DNA from: Dyadobacter fanqingshengii
GTDB lineage: Bacteria > Bacteroidota > Bacteroidia > Cytophagales > Spirosomataceae
NCBI RefSeq assembly: GCF_023822005.2
Contig: NZ_CP098806.1
Span: 5,144,501-5,208,500 of the forward strand
Direction: 5' to 3'
DNA length: 64,000 nt
Positions 44,229 through 53,175 of the stretch are shown piece after piece. The notes below the pieces were generated by a model. It was not told where the DNA came from and did not search any database. It was given only the letters and a program-made list of their open reading frames with translations. How positions within the stretch are numbered: position 1 is the first letter of the stretch; each line of letters starts with the position of its first letter. The position numbers and the translations under genes are program-made.

Positions 44229-46232
44229 TTATCCAATTACGCTACCCAATTCCTTAGCAGCAGCCATACTGATGCCTTTGTAATACATGAATTCACTCAT
44301 GATGGCAGTTTGCTCTTCTTCGGTTTTTGCATGTACAGCCTGTTGCAGACACACCTTCATTTTTTCCTCGATGAATGCCTTTTTAAGCCTTAGGATATTG
44401 ATGAAAGCAGTTTTGTCTAAAACATCCGTTTCAAAAGGAACGAAGATTTCATATTTTTCAGACCATAATTCGCTCAGCTCATATTTGTTTGCAAGCCAGT
44501 CAATGGTCAGGTTTCTGATCTCAGGCTCATGATGATGCAAAAAATAATCTGTCGGCAGAACATGATTCCGGTTAAAATTCTCGCGGAACAGCACCAGCAA
44601 ATGATGGAAAATGGTATCCCTGAAATCTATCCCCTCGATTTCACTCAAAACATACTGACAAACCGTGATCGTAGGTTCAAGCTCACGCGTTCCGTAAACG
44701 ACCAGCAGTCTGATAAATGCTTCTTCCTGGTAATACAGTTTGCTACGCTGAGGGGCTTCTGTGTGACCAGTCTCAGGAGCGTAAAAATCCGTCGAAGGTT
44801 CATTGGACCCGGAGAAAGGATCGCCTGAAAACAATGCATCCAGATCTGCCGGACTTTCCGGCGCCTGATTTTGGCGCGGCGCACGTTCTTGCGGTTTCTG
44901 CGTGTGCAGCTTGCGCAGGAGCTTATTTCCCTCCGTAATGAGCATTTGCTCATCCACTTTCATCATTTCGGATGTACGGTGGAAAAACACTTGCCGCTTG
45001 ATGGCGTCAGGAATTTTAACAATGCTGTTAACCACTTCGCCAATCACAGCTGCCAGTCGGAAAGGATCATTTCCGGCATCTTGCAGCAGCATTTCCGTTT
45101 TGAATGTGATAAAATCCTTTGAATTTTGTTTCAAATAAATTTTAAATGCTTCTGCCCCGACTTTCCTGACGTAACTATCCGGGTCATCTCCGTCCGGGAA
45201 AAGGACAATGCTAACATTCAGACCTTCTTCCAAAACAAGGTCGAGACCGCGCAAAGCGGCCTTTATTCCGGCAATGTCCCCGTCATAGAGAATGGTAACA
45301 TTCGGTGTAAACCTGCCAATAAGCCTGATTTGCTCAACTGTCAACGAAGTTCCGGATGAAGCAACCACATTTTCAATTCCGCCCTGATTCAGGGAAATCA
45401 CGTCCGTATAACCCTCAACCAGATAGCAGTGATCGAGTTGCCTGATCGCATTTTTTGCCTGGAAAATGCCGTATAAGACGTCACTTTTATGATAAACCTC
45501 GGTTTCCGGTGAGTTGAGATATTTGGGCTGATTGGCAGCCTTGCTCTTATCAGATTTAAGAATCCGTGCACCAAATGCAATTACTTTTCCGGCAACATTG
45601 TGAATTGGAAAAATAACCCTTCCCCGGAAACGGTCATATCCAGCGGTTTGGGAACCCTCTTTATGGATTAGCAGGCCGGCTTTTTCGAGCAATTGTGAGG
45701 AATAACCTTTGTCCAAAGCCACTTTTGAAAAAGCATCCCAAGTGTCAAGGCTGTAACCCAGCTCAAATTTCTTCCGAATTTCCCCGGTAAAGCCTCGTTC
45801 CTTAAAATAACTGAGACCGACAGCTTGTCCTTCATCGCTTTCATGGAGCTGCTGTACGTAAAAGTTTTTGGCGAAATTGAGGATAATGTAAAGGCTTTCC
45901 CGCTCATTTTGGCGAAGCGCTTCTTCATCGGTAACCTCTTCCTGCTCAATCTCAATGTTGTATTTGTCTGCCAGATAACGCAATGCTTCCCCATAACCGA
46001 CGCCATCAATGTCCATGACGAACTTGATAGAATCCCCCGCCGCGCCGCATCCAAAGCATTTATAAATCTGCCTCACAGGATTGACATTAAACGAGGGCGT
46101 TTTCTCATTATGAAAGGGACAGCAAGCTGAGTAATTGGCCCCTTTTTTCTTCAAAGACACAAAATCCCCAACCACTTCGACGATATCGGCGGTCTGTTTG
46201 ATCCGTTCAACGGTTTCGGGATTTATACGCAT
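44229..46232 (-). CDS. dnaG: DNA primase DnaG
   Basis: 667 residues. The CHC2 zinc finger is CCPFHNEKTPSFNV and YKCFGCGAAGD, followed by the catalytic core with the TOPRIM acids in CYLVEGYTDVISL and TILYDGDIAGIKAALRG. A C-terminal helicase-binding region follows. It makes RNA primers for replication at the fork. It is intact and of normal length. Transcribed to the left with an AT-rich upstream region of about 340 bases. Confidence 0.97.
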   Translation of the reverse strand: MRINPETVERIKQTADIVEVVGDFVSLKKKGANYSACCPFHNEKTPSFNVNPVRQIYKCFGCGAAGDSIKFVMDIDGVGYGEALRYLADKYNIEIEQEEVTDEEALRQNERESLYIILNFAKNFYVQQLHESDEGQAVGLSYFKERGFTGEIRKKFELGYSLDTWDAFSKVALDKGYSSQLLEKAGLLIHKEGSQTAGYDRFRGRVIFPIHNVAGKVIAFGARILKSDKSKAANQPKYLNSPETEVYHKSDVLYGIFQAKNAIRQLDHCYLVEGYTDVISLNQGGIENVVASSGTSLTVEQIRLIGRFTPNVTILYDGDIAGIKAALRGLDLVLEEGLNVSIVLFPDGDDPDSYVRKVGAEAFKIYLKQNSKDFITFKTEMLLQDAGNDPFRLAAVIGEVVNSIVKIPDAIKRQVFFHRTSEMMKVDEQMLITEGNKLLRKLHTQKPQERAPRQNQAPESPADLDALFSGDPFSGSNEPSTDFYAPETGHTEAPQRSKLYYQEEAFIRLLVVYGTRELEPTITVCQYVLSEIEGIDFRDTIFHHLLVLFRENFNRNHVLPTDYFLHHHEPEIRNLTIDWLANKYELSELWSEKYEIFVPFETDVLDKTAFINILRLKKAFIEEKMKVCLQQAVHAKTEEEQTAIMSEFMYYKGISMAAAKELGSVIG

Positions 46233-46592
46233 TTTTTGATGTTTAAATTAACTCACGCGGTCGCACTGCTAACATGCTCTTCGTTCTACGAATTTAGTTA
46301 GGTATGACACTTTGAACAATAATTAAACAATAATTCCGTAAATTTGATGCAACCGGCTAGATCAAGTAGAATAATTTTATAGAATTGTCCATCATTTTCT
46401 CATTTTAGCCAAGAAAATCATATTGGAAAGCTTTTTTCTAATTACTTTAATTTGTTATTTTGCGGTGTTGAAAGTTATCCCAGAATTATCAAGTGATATT
46501 ATAGATATTTAAAATATAGTGTGTGTATAGTGTGAAACAGGGCATGGAAATTTTTCTATGCCTTTGTTTTTTTATAACCGACTTATAATCAG
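46233..46592. other. AT-rich intergenic region with a possible small RNA
   Basis: 360 bases, no open frame of note. It has a plus-strand terminator hairpin (46541-46573), separate from the two minus-strand neighbours. A promoter-like TTATTTTG is at 46455-46462. See the ncRNA candidate. Confidence 0.45.
46469..46573 (+). ncRNA. Candidate small RNA
   Basis: A weak Bacteroidota promoter (TTTT at 46432-46435, 19-base spacer, TTATTTTG at 46455-46462) is followed about 105 bases later by a hairpin. The hairpin is GGCATGGAAA (46541-46550) with TTTCTATGCC (46553-46562), then TTTGTTTTTTT. The U-tract is on the plus strand, and no plus-strand gene ends here. A short transcript of about 105 nt would explain this arrangement. 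No RNA family is recognised. Confidence 0.35.
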
Positions 46593-47558
46593 TTAAATGT
46601 ATCGCTTGTATAGATCGATTAATTGAATTGTGACGTTTGCCCCTTCCATCTTTTCCTCGGCCTGCAAGCGTATTCTCCCTTTTTTCAGCTCATTGACAAC
46701 GTCAATTTTTGAAATGTCCTGATAGATATTGCAGAAATCGGCGCGCGAAACGCTTGCCGATGCCAGCACCACCACATTGTTTTCGTGCGCTTCGTATATA
46801 GATAAGGAAACGCCGTCTGTGGTTGTGTTCCGGATAAAAGCGTCTGAGACGCGCAGCACATTACTGAAATCGTGCTGACCTCCAATGAAAAGGATGTTCC
46901 CGGGAATCCAGCCAAACGTCTTTTTTATGAACGGCTTATAGTTTTCCGAAGGATCTGAAATGATCAAACCGCCGGAATCTACATGCTGGATATTGCTAAT
47001 GATCTCCGAAATTCCATAAGTCTCTTTTCCATTTTTGTCAAAGGACAGGTTCCACGCATTTGTACAAAATATGAATTTGAAGGACCGCCTGAATTCTTCC
47101 AGCTGCTGCGAATGCTGCGGACTTAATGGTGTTGTGTACGCAGACGGGATGAATGTGGAAATGAGCACTGCGGTTCCATTATAATATTGAGCAGTAGCCA
47201 TGCTTTCTTTATTCTGCACAATCGGAACTGTGCATATCAATGCAGACAGCTTAATGGCCAAATTCCCATGAATTCCGTAACGGCCCCAATTGCCATGATA
47301 GGTGAGGAGCAGCTTTTTCCCGAGCAGGAAGCAGAACATTGCAAACAAAAGTTGGAAAAACGGATTAGAAGCATGCAGATGAATGATCCCGTGCTGCACG
47401 ATTTTCCTTATTATGCGACAAAGACTGTCATTTTTAAGATCACAAAAAGTAAAATGGGGGAAGCCATGAACCGTCAGGCTTTCAATCAACCGGGTTACAT
47501 GCATAGTTACACCTCCGACGGGTGGCGGAACCCTTCCTATGATCAAAATCTTTGTCAT
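46593..47558 (-). CDS. Glycosyltransferase (GT4-like)
   Basis: 321 residues, GT-B type. The N-terminal loop RVPPPVGGVTMHVTRL is typical of GT4 donors. HLHASNPFFQLL, LLTYHGNWGRYG and a donor-side region TTDGVSLSIYEAHENNVVVLAS with the usual Glu also fit. The overall length is short for the family (about 360). It overlaps the upstream wzy-like gene by four bases and is the last gene of the polysaccharide operon. The sugar it adds cannot be told. Confidence 0.82.
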   Translation of the reverse strand: MTKILIIGRVPPPVGGVTMHVTRLIESLTVHGFPHFTFCDLKNDSLCRIIRKIVQHGIIHLHASNPFFQLLFAMFCFLLGKKLLLTYHGNWGRYGIHGNLAIKLSALICTVPIVQNKESMATAQYYNGTAVLISTFIPSAYTTPLSPQHSQQLEEFRRSFKFIFCTNAWNLSFDKNGKETYGISEIISNIQHVDSGGLIISDPSENYKPFIKKTFGWIPGNILFIGGQHDFSNVLRVSDAFIRNTTTDGVSLSIYEAHENNVVVLASASVSRADFCNIYQDISKIDVVNELKKGRIRLQAEEKMEGANVTIQLIDLYKRYI

Positions 47559-48955
47559 GTTATGGGATCGGCAATATTGGCTTGAATGCTATTCGCATAA
47601 AAGTAGAGGCACATCAACAATATGGGGGCGAGGCAATTGATGGTTACGCTTTTCGCAGGTAAAATCACGAAAACGCTGCCAACCGTGTGGTTGAAAGCAA
47701 GATAAAAGAGAAGGCTAACCGGCATCAAAGCATGTTTTCGGCTTTTCAGAGAAACCGACAGCAGCAAAACAAGCAGGCTGAAAAGCAAGCTGTACAAGCA
47801 AATCAATCCAATAAGTCCGTTCTCCGCGAGTAATGTGTAAAAAAGCGAATGTGCCTCTCTGTAACCCGGACCGAGCACTTCAAAACTTCCCGTTCCATGA
47901 CCGGTCAGAGGTTTTGAAAGGAATAAATTGTAGGCAATTTCATGGATTTCGGCCCGTCCGCTGGCTTGTTGTAATTTGTTCAAAACCGAATCTGTCGTCA
48001 TAATGTCACCGAATCTTAACGTCCAGAAGTAAGCCATATCCCAATCTGCGTATCCGGAAATGAAACTTGGAAACAAGCTTATCACTAATGTTAGAAGCAA
48101 CAATATCGACCAAAAGCGCTTTGCATTCCCGATCAAAAATATGGTTACGAGCATGTAAGGAGCTATCAGCAGCACAGCACCCCGGGAAAACGAGAAGATG
48201 ACGACGTTTAGGAAAATAGCGGAAAGGGCCAGTTTGCGGAGAATGTTTAATCCATTGCGCGCAGCATAAAGCAGGACAAACGGCCAAAGTAAAATAAAAT
48301 AGGCCATCGTGACATTGGTATCTGTAATGTTTCGGGTCGCCAGCAGGTTATCCGATCCTTTGTAACCTGCCCCCGCTATAACCAACCCAAATGTCCCGAA
48401 CCCGAGAATGATATATAATGTGCATAAGTACATTTCAAGATTTTGCTGAAAATGACTTGCAGCGCTGACAACTTTCAGATAGCTGAAATAACAAGGTAGC
48501 GTTAGTAAGAAAAGCAGAAGTCCACCAAAAGCAATGTTCGCTAAATTGGGTGAAATGAGTAAATAGAATGTTTGCAGGATAATCCAGGACGCCAAAAAGA
48601 GCTTTTCTCCTTTGCTTAAACCCGCAGACTTCTGGATAAAAAAATAAAGGAAATAACAGATCAAGATCAAAAATGGCATTAATCGCCAGATTGAATTTGC
48701 ACCCGCAGGAAATGAATATTTTTGAAATAAGTGCAAAAATTGCGTGAGAACAGGCACTGCCAGCACATGAAAAAGTTTGTGTCTGGAAAAAGAGAAAAGA
48801 CTTATTATACAATAGACATAGCATGTAAGAACCACTGCCGTTTGCATTTCATTTTCGCCAAATGTCAGCAGTTGGTCAAAGAACTTTCCGAAAATGGAGA
48901 CAATTGCCACTGCAACCAGCATTTTTTTGAAGATTTCAAATCCTAGTTTAACCAT
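47555..48955 (-). CDS. O-antigen ligase/polymerase family membrane protein (Wzy-like)
   Basis: 466 residues with about 11 or 12 membrane helices. It has a long extracytoplasmic loop near GSFEVLGPGYREAHSLFYTLLAENGLIGL, which carries the typical HSLFYTLLAENGLIGL motif of O-antigen ligases and polymerases. It would join repeat units into a polymer (Wzy) or attach polymer to a lipid (WaaL). The surrounding genes favour polymer formation. It overlaps the upstream glycosyltransferase by 13 bases. Confidence 0.82.
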   Translation of the reverse strand: MVKLGFEIFKKMLVAVAIVSIFGKFFDQLLTFGENEMQTAVVLTCYVYCIISLFSFSRHKLFHVLAVPVLTQFLHLFQKYSFPAGANSIWRLMPFLILICYFLYFFIQKSAGLSKGEKLFLASWIILQTFYLLISPNLANIAFGGLLLFLLTLPCYFSYLKVVSAASHFQQNLEMYLCTLYIILGFGTFGLVIAGAGYKGSDNLLATRNITDTNVTMAYFILLWPFVLLYAARNGLNILRKLALSAIFLNVVIFSFSRGAVLLIAPYMLVTIFLIGNAKRFWSILLLLTLVISLFPSFISGYADWDMAYFWTLRFGDIMTTDSVLNKLQQASGRAEIHEIAYNLFLSKPLTGHGTGSFEVLGPGYREAHSLFYTLLAENGLIGLICLYSLLFSLLVLLLSVSLKSRKHALMPVSLLFYLAFNHTVGSVFVILPAKSVTINCLAPILLMCLYFYANSIQANIADPIT

Positions 48956-50352
48956 GCGGCAATGGTGTTAAAGGTGAAATCAACCGATTTTGGATCAGTA
49001 AAATGAGTGAATGGCTTGATGACAGACAGCGCGTTTTGTGATTTTTGTTTATATAAACTGGCTTTCAATGCTGTATATAATTGATCCCTGCTCGTCACAA
49101 ATTCGTCAAATTGCAAAGCATTTAGCGGAACCTGATGGTTGTAATCGTAAAGCCTTTTCACGGACTGGTGATAAGGGAGCGGATTATTGCCGTCATAGGC
49201 AATGCTGATTACCCGCTTTCCACAAGCCGCTGCATCCAGTTTCATCGTTGAAGCAAATTGAACGCATACGTCACAAATCCGCAGCGTTTGGGATAGTGAA
49301 TCAAGGAAATCCAGCTCCGGAAACCAGTTGTAAAATCGATCATCACCCGACTTTGGCAAGTTCCCGGGATGCCAAATGCTGATAAATTCTTCCTCTGAAA
49401 GCTGATTATAGGCATCAACATTATCTGCTGGATGGCACCTTACGATAACGTGCAGATTGCCTTCAACCTTCGCAAACCTCAGGACATCTTTGATGACTTC
49501 GAGCTGATTTGGAAAGTGCCGCAACGCACTTGTAGCAATTAGAATTACTTGATTCCCAGACGGAACATTACAACGTTTTCTTGCTTCCGCATTTTGATTT
49601 TCAGAAGTCTTTTGAAAATAGCAGTCAAACCGCGGAATGCCGGTGGCGATCACTTTCGGTTCCGTAACATTAAAAATGGAGTAAAAGCTTAGAAACTCAT
49701 TTTTCATGAAATCATTCCAGACCAGTGTGACATCATGATCCGCATTAATCACCCCTTTGGATGTCAGGTTATCCCAGCTGATGACCATTGCAAGAGATTT
49801 CACATGACGTCTCCGTAAAAAATTAACGATCCGATTTTCCCGCAAATCCAGTGGCGAGGAAGATATCACGCCATGAAAGTGAAAGGATAGGAGCGGTCTG
49901 AGTTTGATGGAAAATGAAGTCAGGAAAATGATAGACTGTCTGATAACCTTCAAAATCGATTTAGTGAAGCTCTTCTGATTTATCAGCCGAAGCATTTTGT
50001 GCATCCATTGCCATTCTTTGCGGCTCTGATATTTAATTTTTTGCGTCACAATGCTAAAACACTCGGCGAAAAAGGCCTTTTCAACCTTACGCAGGAAGGC
50101 AAGCCAAGCCGGTTGACAAGGCAAATCTAGATTAACAAGCTTCAAATCAAGACCGAACTGATCGTTAATCTGGTTCACTTCTGCGGAACGGATCATGGTT
50201 GACAATAAATACACATGATATTTCACTGCCAGTTTTTTTATTAAACCGCTGTGAATGATGTTGATAGCAGCATAGCTATTGGTGATCAGGATCAGGATTG
50301 GTTTTTTTGTTCTTTGCTGTAAACTTCCAGATGCAATTCCGCTAGCTTCCAT
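48943..50352 (-). CDS. Glycosyltransferase, GT-B fold, CDP-glycerol/sialyl-type similarity uncertain
   Basis: 469 residues. It has features of a GT-B protein, with ILITNSYAAINIIHSGL at the start and an ATGIPRFDCYF / ILIATSALRHFPNQLE second half. RCHPADN, then a WHPGN block and SLSQTLRICDVCVQFASTMKLDAAACGKRVISI follow, as in CDP-glycerol-transferase-like and capsule-type enzymes. Its place right after neuA suggests it may transfer the activated nonulosonic acid. The only in-frame ATG near the start gives a 61-base overlap with neuA. Exact substrate unknown. Confidence 0.7.
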   Translation of the reverse strand: MEASGIASGSLQQRTKKPILILITNSYAAINIIHSGLIKKLAVKYHVYLLSTMIRSAEVNQINDQFGLDLKLVNLDLPCQPAWLAFLRKVEKAFFAECFSIVTQKIKYQSRKEWQWMHKMLRLINQKSFTKSILKVIRQSIIFLTSFSIKLRPLLSFHFHGVISSSPLDLRENRIVNFLRRRHVKSLAMVISWDNLTSKGVINADHDVTLVWNDFMKNEFLSFYSIFNVTEPKVIATGIPRFDCYFQKTSENQNAEARKRCNVPSGNQVILIATSALRHFPNQLEVIKDVLRFAKVEGNLHVIVRCHPADNVDAYNQLSEEEFISIWHPGNLPKSGDDRFYNWFPELDFLDSLSQTLRICDVCVQFASTMKLDAAACGKRVISIAYDGNNPLPYHQSVKRLYDYNHQVPLNALQFDEFVTSRDQLYTALKASLYKQKSQNALSVIKPFTHFTDPKSVDFTFNTIAAWLN

Positions 50353-51017
50353 TCCTGTTGTGTGTTAATGTTAAGATCTACCTCATTTTCAGGCTGGTAC
50401 CCAATGCACCTTCCGCCCAGTAACCGGTTCCGATTGAGCAGGGACGTTTTGAGCAGATAAATATTGCCGTCACGATAATATGAATTGGGCAAATCCTGTC
50501 TGCGAGAGGGTAGGGCAACATCCGACATGAATCGTGAAAGTTGACCGTTTGACAAATGAAATGCCCACAGCGGATTGTATTTGTCGGGTGTTTTTTGAAT
50601 TGTAGTCAGACTATCGGCATCCATTTTAAGCATATGTCGAATGGCATTGTCGATCAGATCGGGGCTTCGGAATGGCGAGGTGGGCTGCAAGAGACAAACA
50701 TATTCAAACTCCGCCTTGCGCTCCTTGTAAAACTTTACCACATGCTGCATTACATCAATTGACGGGGTGTCATCGCACGAAATGGCGGCAGGCCTGATAA
50801 ACGGCGCTTCAATCCGTTCCCAGGTTTTTGCAAAGGCAACAGTTTCCTCACAGTCGCTCGACACCACAATTGTGCTCAAAAGCTTCGATTGCAGCGCGGA
50901 TTCGATTGTATACTGGATAAGGGGCTTGCCTCCGAGCAGTTTCATGTTTTTCCCCGGAACTTCTTTTGAGTCTTTTCGAGCGGGAATGATCGCCAGGATT
51001 GTTTTGTTCGTTTCCAT
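50292..51017 (-). CDS. neuA: Acylneuraminate cytidylyltransferase (CMP-sialic acid synthetase)
   Basis: 241 residues, of normal length for NeuA. AIIPARKDSKEVPGKNMKLLGGKPLI is the nucleotide-binding P-loop. LLQPTSPFRSPDLIDNAI and NIYLLKT are conserved. It activates Neu5Ac or a related nonulosonic acid as CMP derivative. It is coupled to neuC (one base shared) upstream and to a glycosyltransferase downstream. Confidence 0.92.
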   Translation of the reverse strand: METNKTILAIIPARKDSKEVPGKNMKLLGGKPLIQYTIESALQSKLLSTIVVSSDCEETVAFAKTWERIEAPFIRPAAISCDDTPSIDVMQHVVKFYKERKAEFEYVCLLQPTSPFRSPDLIDNAIRHMLKMDADSLTTIQKTPDKYNPLWAFHLSNGQLSRFMSDVALPSRRQDLPNSYYRDGNIYLLKTSLLNRNRLLGGRCIGYQPENEVDLNINTQQEWKLAELHLEVYSKEQKNQS

Positions 51018-52156
51018 CAGTAAGTGATTTGTTTATTGACACTTAACTTCATTTTGGCCAGTATGTCAGCGATCAGTATTCCTGCATCGCCCTTTCCGTA
51101 TAGAGAAGCGCTCTCATAACACCCATGATCGAGCTGGATTTGTATGGCTTCCATAATTGCATTTAAACTAAAATCTGCATCAACCACATTGAGGGACCTC
51201 TCCCGGCCATGTTGCCGGCTTCCAATGTTCACAACCGGTGTGCCGAGCAAGGACGCTTCCCTGATGCCCGTGCTGGAATTGCCGACAAGGCAGGCGCAAT
51301 GTTTAATGAGTTTTAGGAACGCCTCCGGATGAAGGTTTCGCAGGAAATGAATTTTCAGATTTTTACCCGTTTCACTGTATCGCTGTATCTCCTTCAATAT
51401 CCGCGCAGCTCCATAATCGGGGTTTGGCGTGAACCAGAAGGTCGGAATGTTCAGTTCATCCACAGCCTTTAATAGACTCCAAAATTGGTCTTTGGTAAAT
51501 CCGTGCTCTGTTGTAACAGGATGCTGCATAACTACGAGATATCGGCTTGCAGACGAAACGGACTGACAACTTTCGTAGTCAAATTGCAGAGATGCATCTT
51601 TTTTTACCTGAATGGCCAAGTCAATGGATGGACATCCCGTATGCCACACATTTTCAGGCACTTCTCCCATAGCTATCAATCTGTTGCGCGCACTGGCTGT
51701 GGCAACAAAATGGATATCCGCCAGCTTCGACACGGCGTGCCGGACCTTCTCATCAATGTTCCCAGTCACTTCGCCGCCCTGAACGTGCGCCAGGGGAATG
51801 TTCATAAAGGAAGCTGCGATGGCGGCAGACATGGTTTCGTATCTGTCGGCAATGGTCACCACAACATCCGGGCTGACATTTTCGAATACCGAGGCGAGTT
51901 CAATTACTCCCAGACCAGTCGTTTTCGCAGCGGCGGTGGAATTTTCATTTTCCAGCAGATTTGAAATTTTTATGATCTGATCAAAACCGTCTTGACTGAC
52001 GAGTTTCGTAAGTCCGCCATACTTATCCAACATACAGCTGCCGGTAATCACAAGTTGCAGGCACAGTGACGGATGCACTTTGATTGCGATGAGGAGCGTT
52101 TTGATCCGGCTATAACTGGCTCTTGCAGTGATTACTACGCAAATTTTTCGTTTCAT
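51017..52156 (-). CDS. neuC: UDP-N-acetylglucosamine 2-epimerase (hydrolysing), NeuC-type
   Basis: 379 residues. CVVITARASYSRIKTLL at the start; SPDVVVTIADRYETMSAAIAASFMNIPLAHVQGGEVTG in the middle with catalytic acids; VGNSSTGIREASLLGTPVVNIGSRQHGRER near the end. These are the NeuC blocks. It makes ManNAc from UDP-GlcNAc, the first step to sialic acid. A LegG-type enzyme acting on a diacetamido sugar would look similar. The absence of other legionaminate genes favours the NeuC role. Four bases overlap with neuB. Confidence 0.9.
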   Translation of the reverse strand: MKRKICVVITARASYSRIKTLLIAIKVHPSLCLQLVITGSCMLDKYGGLTKLVSQDGFDQIIKISNLLENENSTAAAKTTGLGVIELASVFENVSPDVVVTIADRYETMSAAIAASFMNIPLAHVQGGEVTGNIDEKVRHAVSKLADIHFVATASARNRLIAMGEVPENVWHTGCPSIDLAIQVKKDASLQFDYESCQSVSSASRYLVVMQHPVTTEHGFTKDQFWSLLKAVDELNIPTFWFTPNPDYGAARILKEIQRYSETGKNLKIHFLRNLHPEAFLKLIKHCACLVGNSSTGIREASLLGTPVVNIGSRQHGRERSLNVVDADFSLNAIMEAIQIQLDHGCYESASLYGKGDAGILIADILAKMKLSVNKQITY

Positions 52157-53157
52157 AGCAGGTCACTGGAATTTAGGAATGACCACTTTAACAGATCGTG
52201 CTTCAATTGCCTTCCTACAACCGTTTCAAAATGTGCAGCCAGGATGCCATATCCCGCCGGTTTCTTCGCTTCCAGATTTGCAAGCGTTATAATATGGCCC
52301 TTTTTGAGATCATTATTTATGGCCAGAGATTTACCAAAAATCGTTTTCAGCGTCGCATATTCCGAACAATCAGATTTGTCAACAGGGCATTTCAGAGCCG
52401 TTTCAATCTGTCTTACTCCCTTCACCAACTGCTTCACCTGATCGATATTGATCGAAGAAGTTGAATCCGGCCCAAACATTCTCTGATCAAATGTGACGTG
52501 AAATTCCAGGATTTCGGCGCCGCTGGCCACGGCCGCGAGGCTGGCAAAAATATCTCCCGAATGATCCGAAAAGCCAATCGGGATCTGATAACGTTCTTTT
52601 AAAGCTGGAATCACGTTCAAGCCCCATTGGTGCGGACCGGTGGGATACGACGAAGTACATTGTAGCAAGGATAGGCTGCATTTGTTCTTCATCTGCGCAA
52701 TCACATTGTCGAGTTCAGCAAGTGAGCTCATTCCGGAAGAAAGGATAATCGTGTCTGCCATGTTTGCAGCAGTGGATAAGAGGAGAGCATTATTCATTTC
52801 CCCTGACCCGATCTTAATAGCGCGAGCCCCAATTCTTTCAAGTAGACTGACAGCGCTGATTGAAAACGGACTGGCTACAAAATCAAGCTTTTTCATTTCG
52901 CAATGCGCTTTCAGGCCTGCCCATTCTTCTTCCGAAAATTCCATTCTTTTCCAATAATCCATTCGGGAAGGATCTTCATAAGAGAATGTGGTTCGAAATG
53001 GCTCATGGATGCTGCTTTCAGCTTCCGCAATGTGAACCTGAAATTTGACTGCGTTCACGCCACTCGATGCAAGCGCATCAATGTAAGAGTGCGCCAACCC
53101 TAAGCTTCCTTCGTGCGCCTGCCCAATTTCTGCGATCATGTAAATTTCTCCATTCAT
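52153..53157 (-). CDS. neuB: N-acetylneuraminate synthase (sialic acid synthase)
   Basis: 334 residues. A TIM barrel with MIAEIGQAHEG, VNAVKFQVHIAE, LDFVASPFS, IGARAIKIGSGEMNN, LSSGMSSLAELDNVIAQ and IGFSDHSGDIFASLAA. An antifreeze/SAF-like domain follows at the end (LKTIFGKSLAINNDLKKGHIITLANLEAKKPAGYGI). It condenses ManNAc with phosphoenolpyruvate. The gene order wzc-neuB-neuC-neuA is on one operon. Confidence 0.93.
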   Translation of the reverse strand: MNGEIYMIAEIGQAHEGSLGLAHSYIDALASSGVNAVKFQVHIAEAESSIHEPFRTTFSYEDPSRMDYWKRMEFSEEEWAGLKAHCEMKKLDFVASPFSISAVSLLERIGARAIKIGSGEMNNALLLSTAANMADTIILSSGMSSLAELDNVIAQMKNKCSLSLLQCTSSYPTGPHQWGLNVIPALKERYQIPIGFSDHSGDIFASLAAVASGAEILEFHVTFDQRMFGPDSTSSINIDQVKQLVKGVRQIETALKCPVDKSDCSEYATLKTIFGKSLAINNDLKKGHIITLANLEAKKPAGYGILAAHFETVVGRQLKHDLLKWSFLNSSDLL

Positions 53158-53175
53158 AGTGTGGCCATATTTGTA

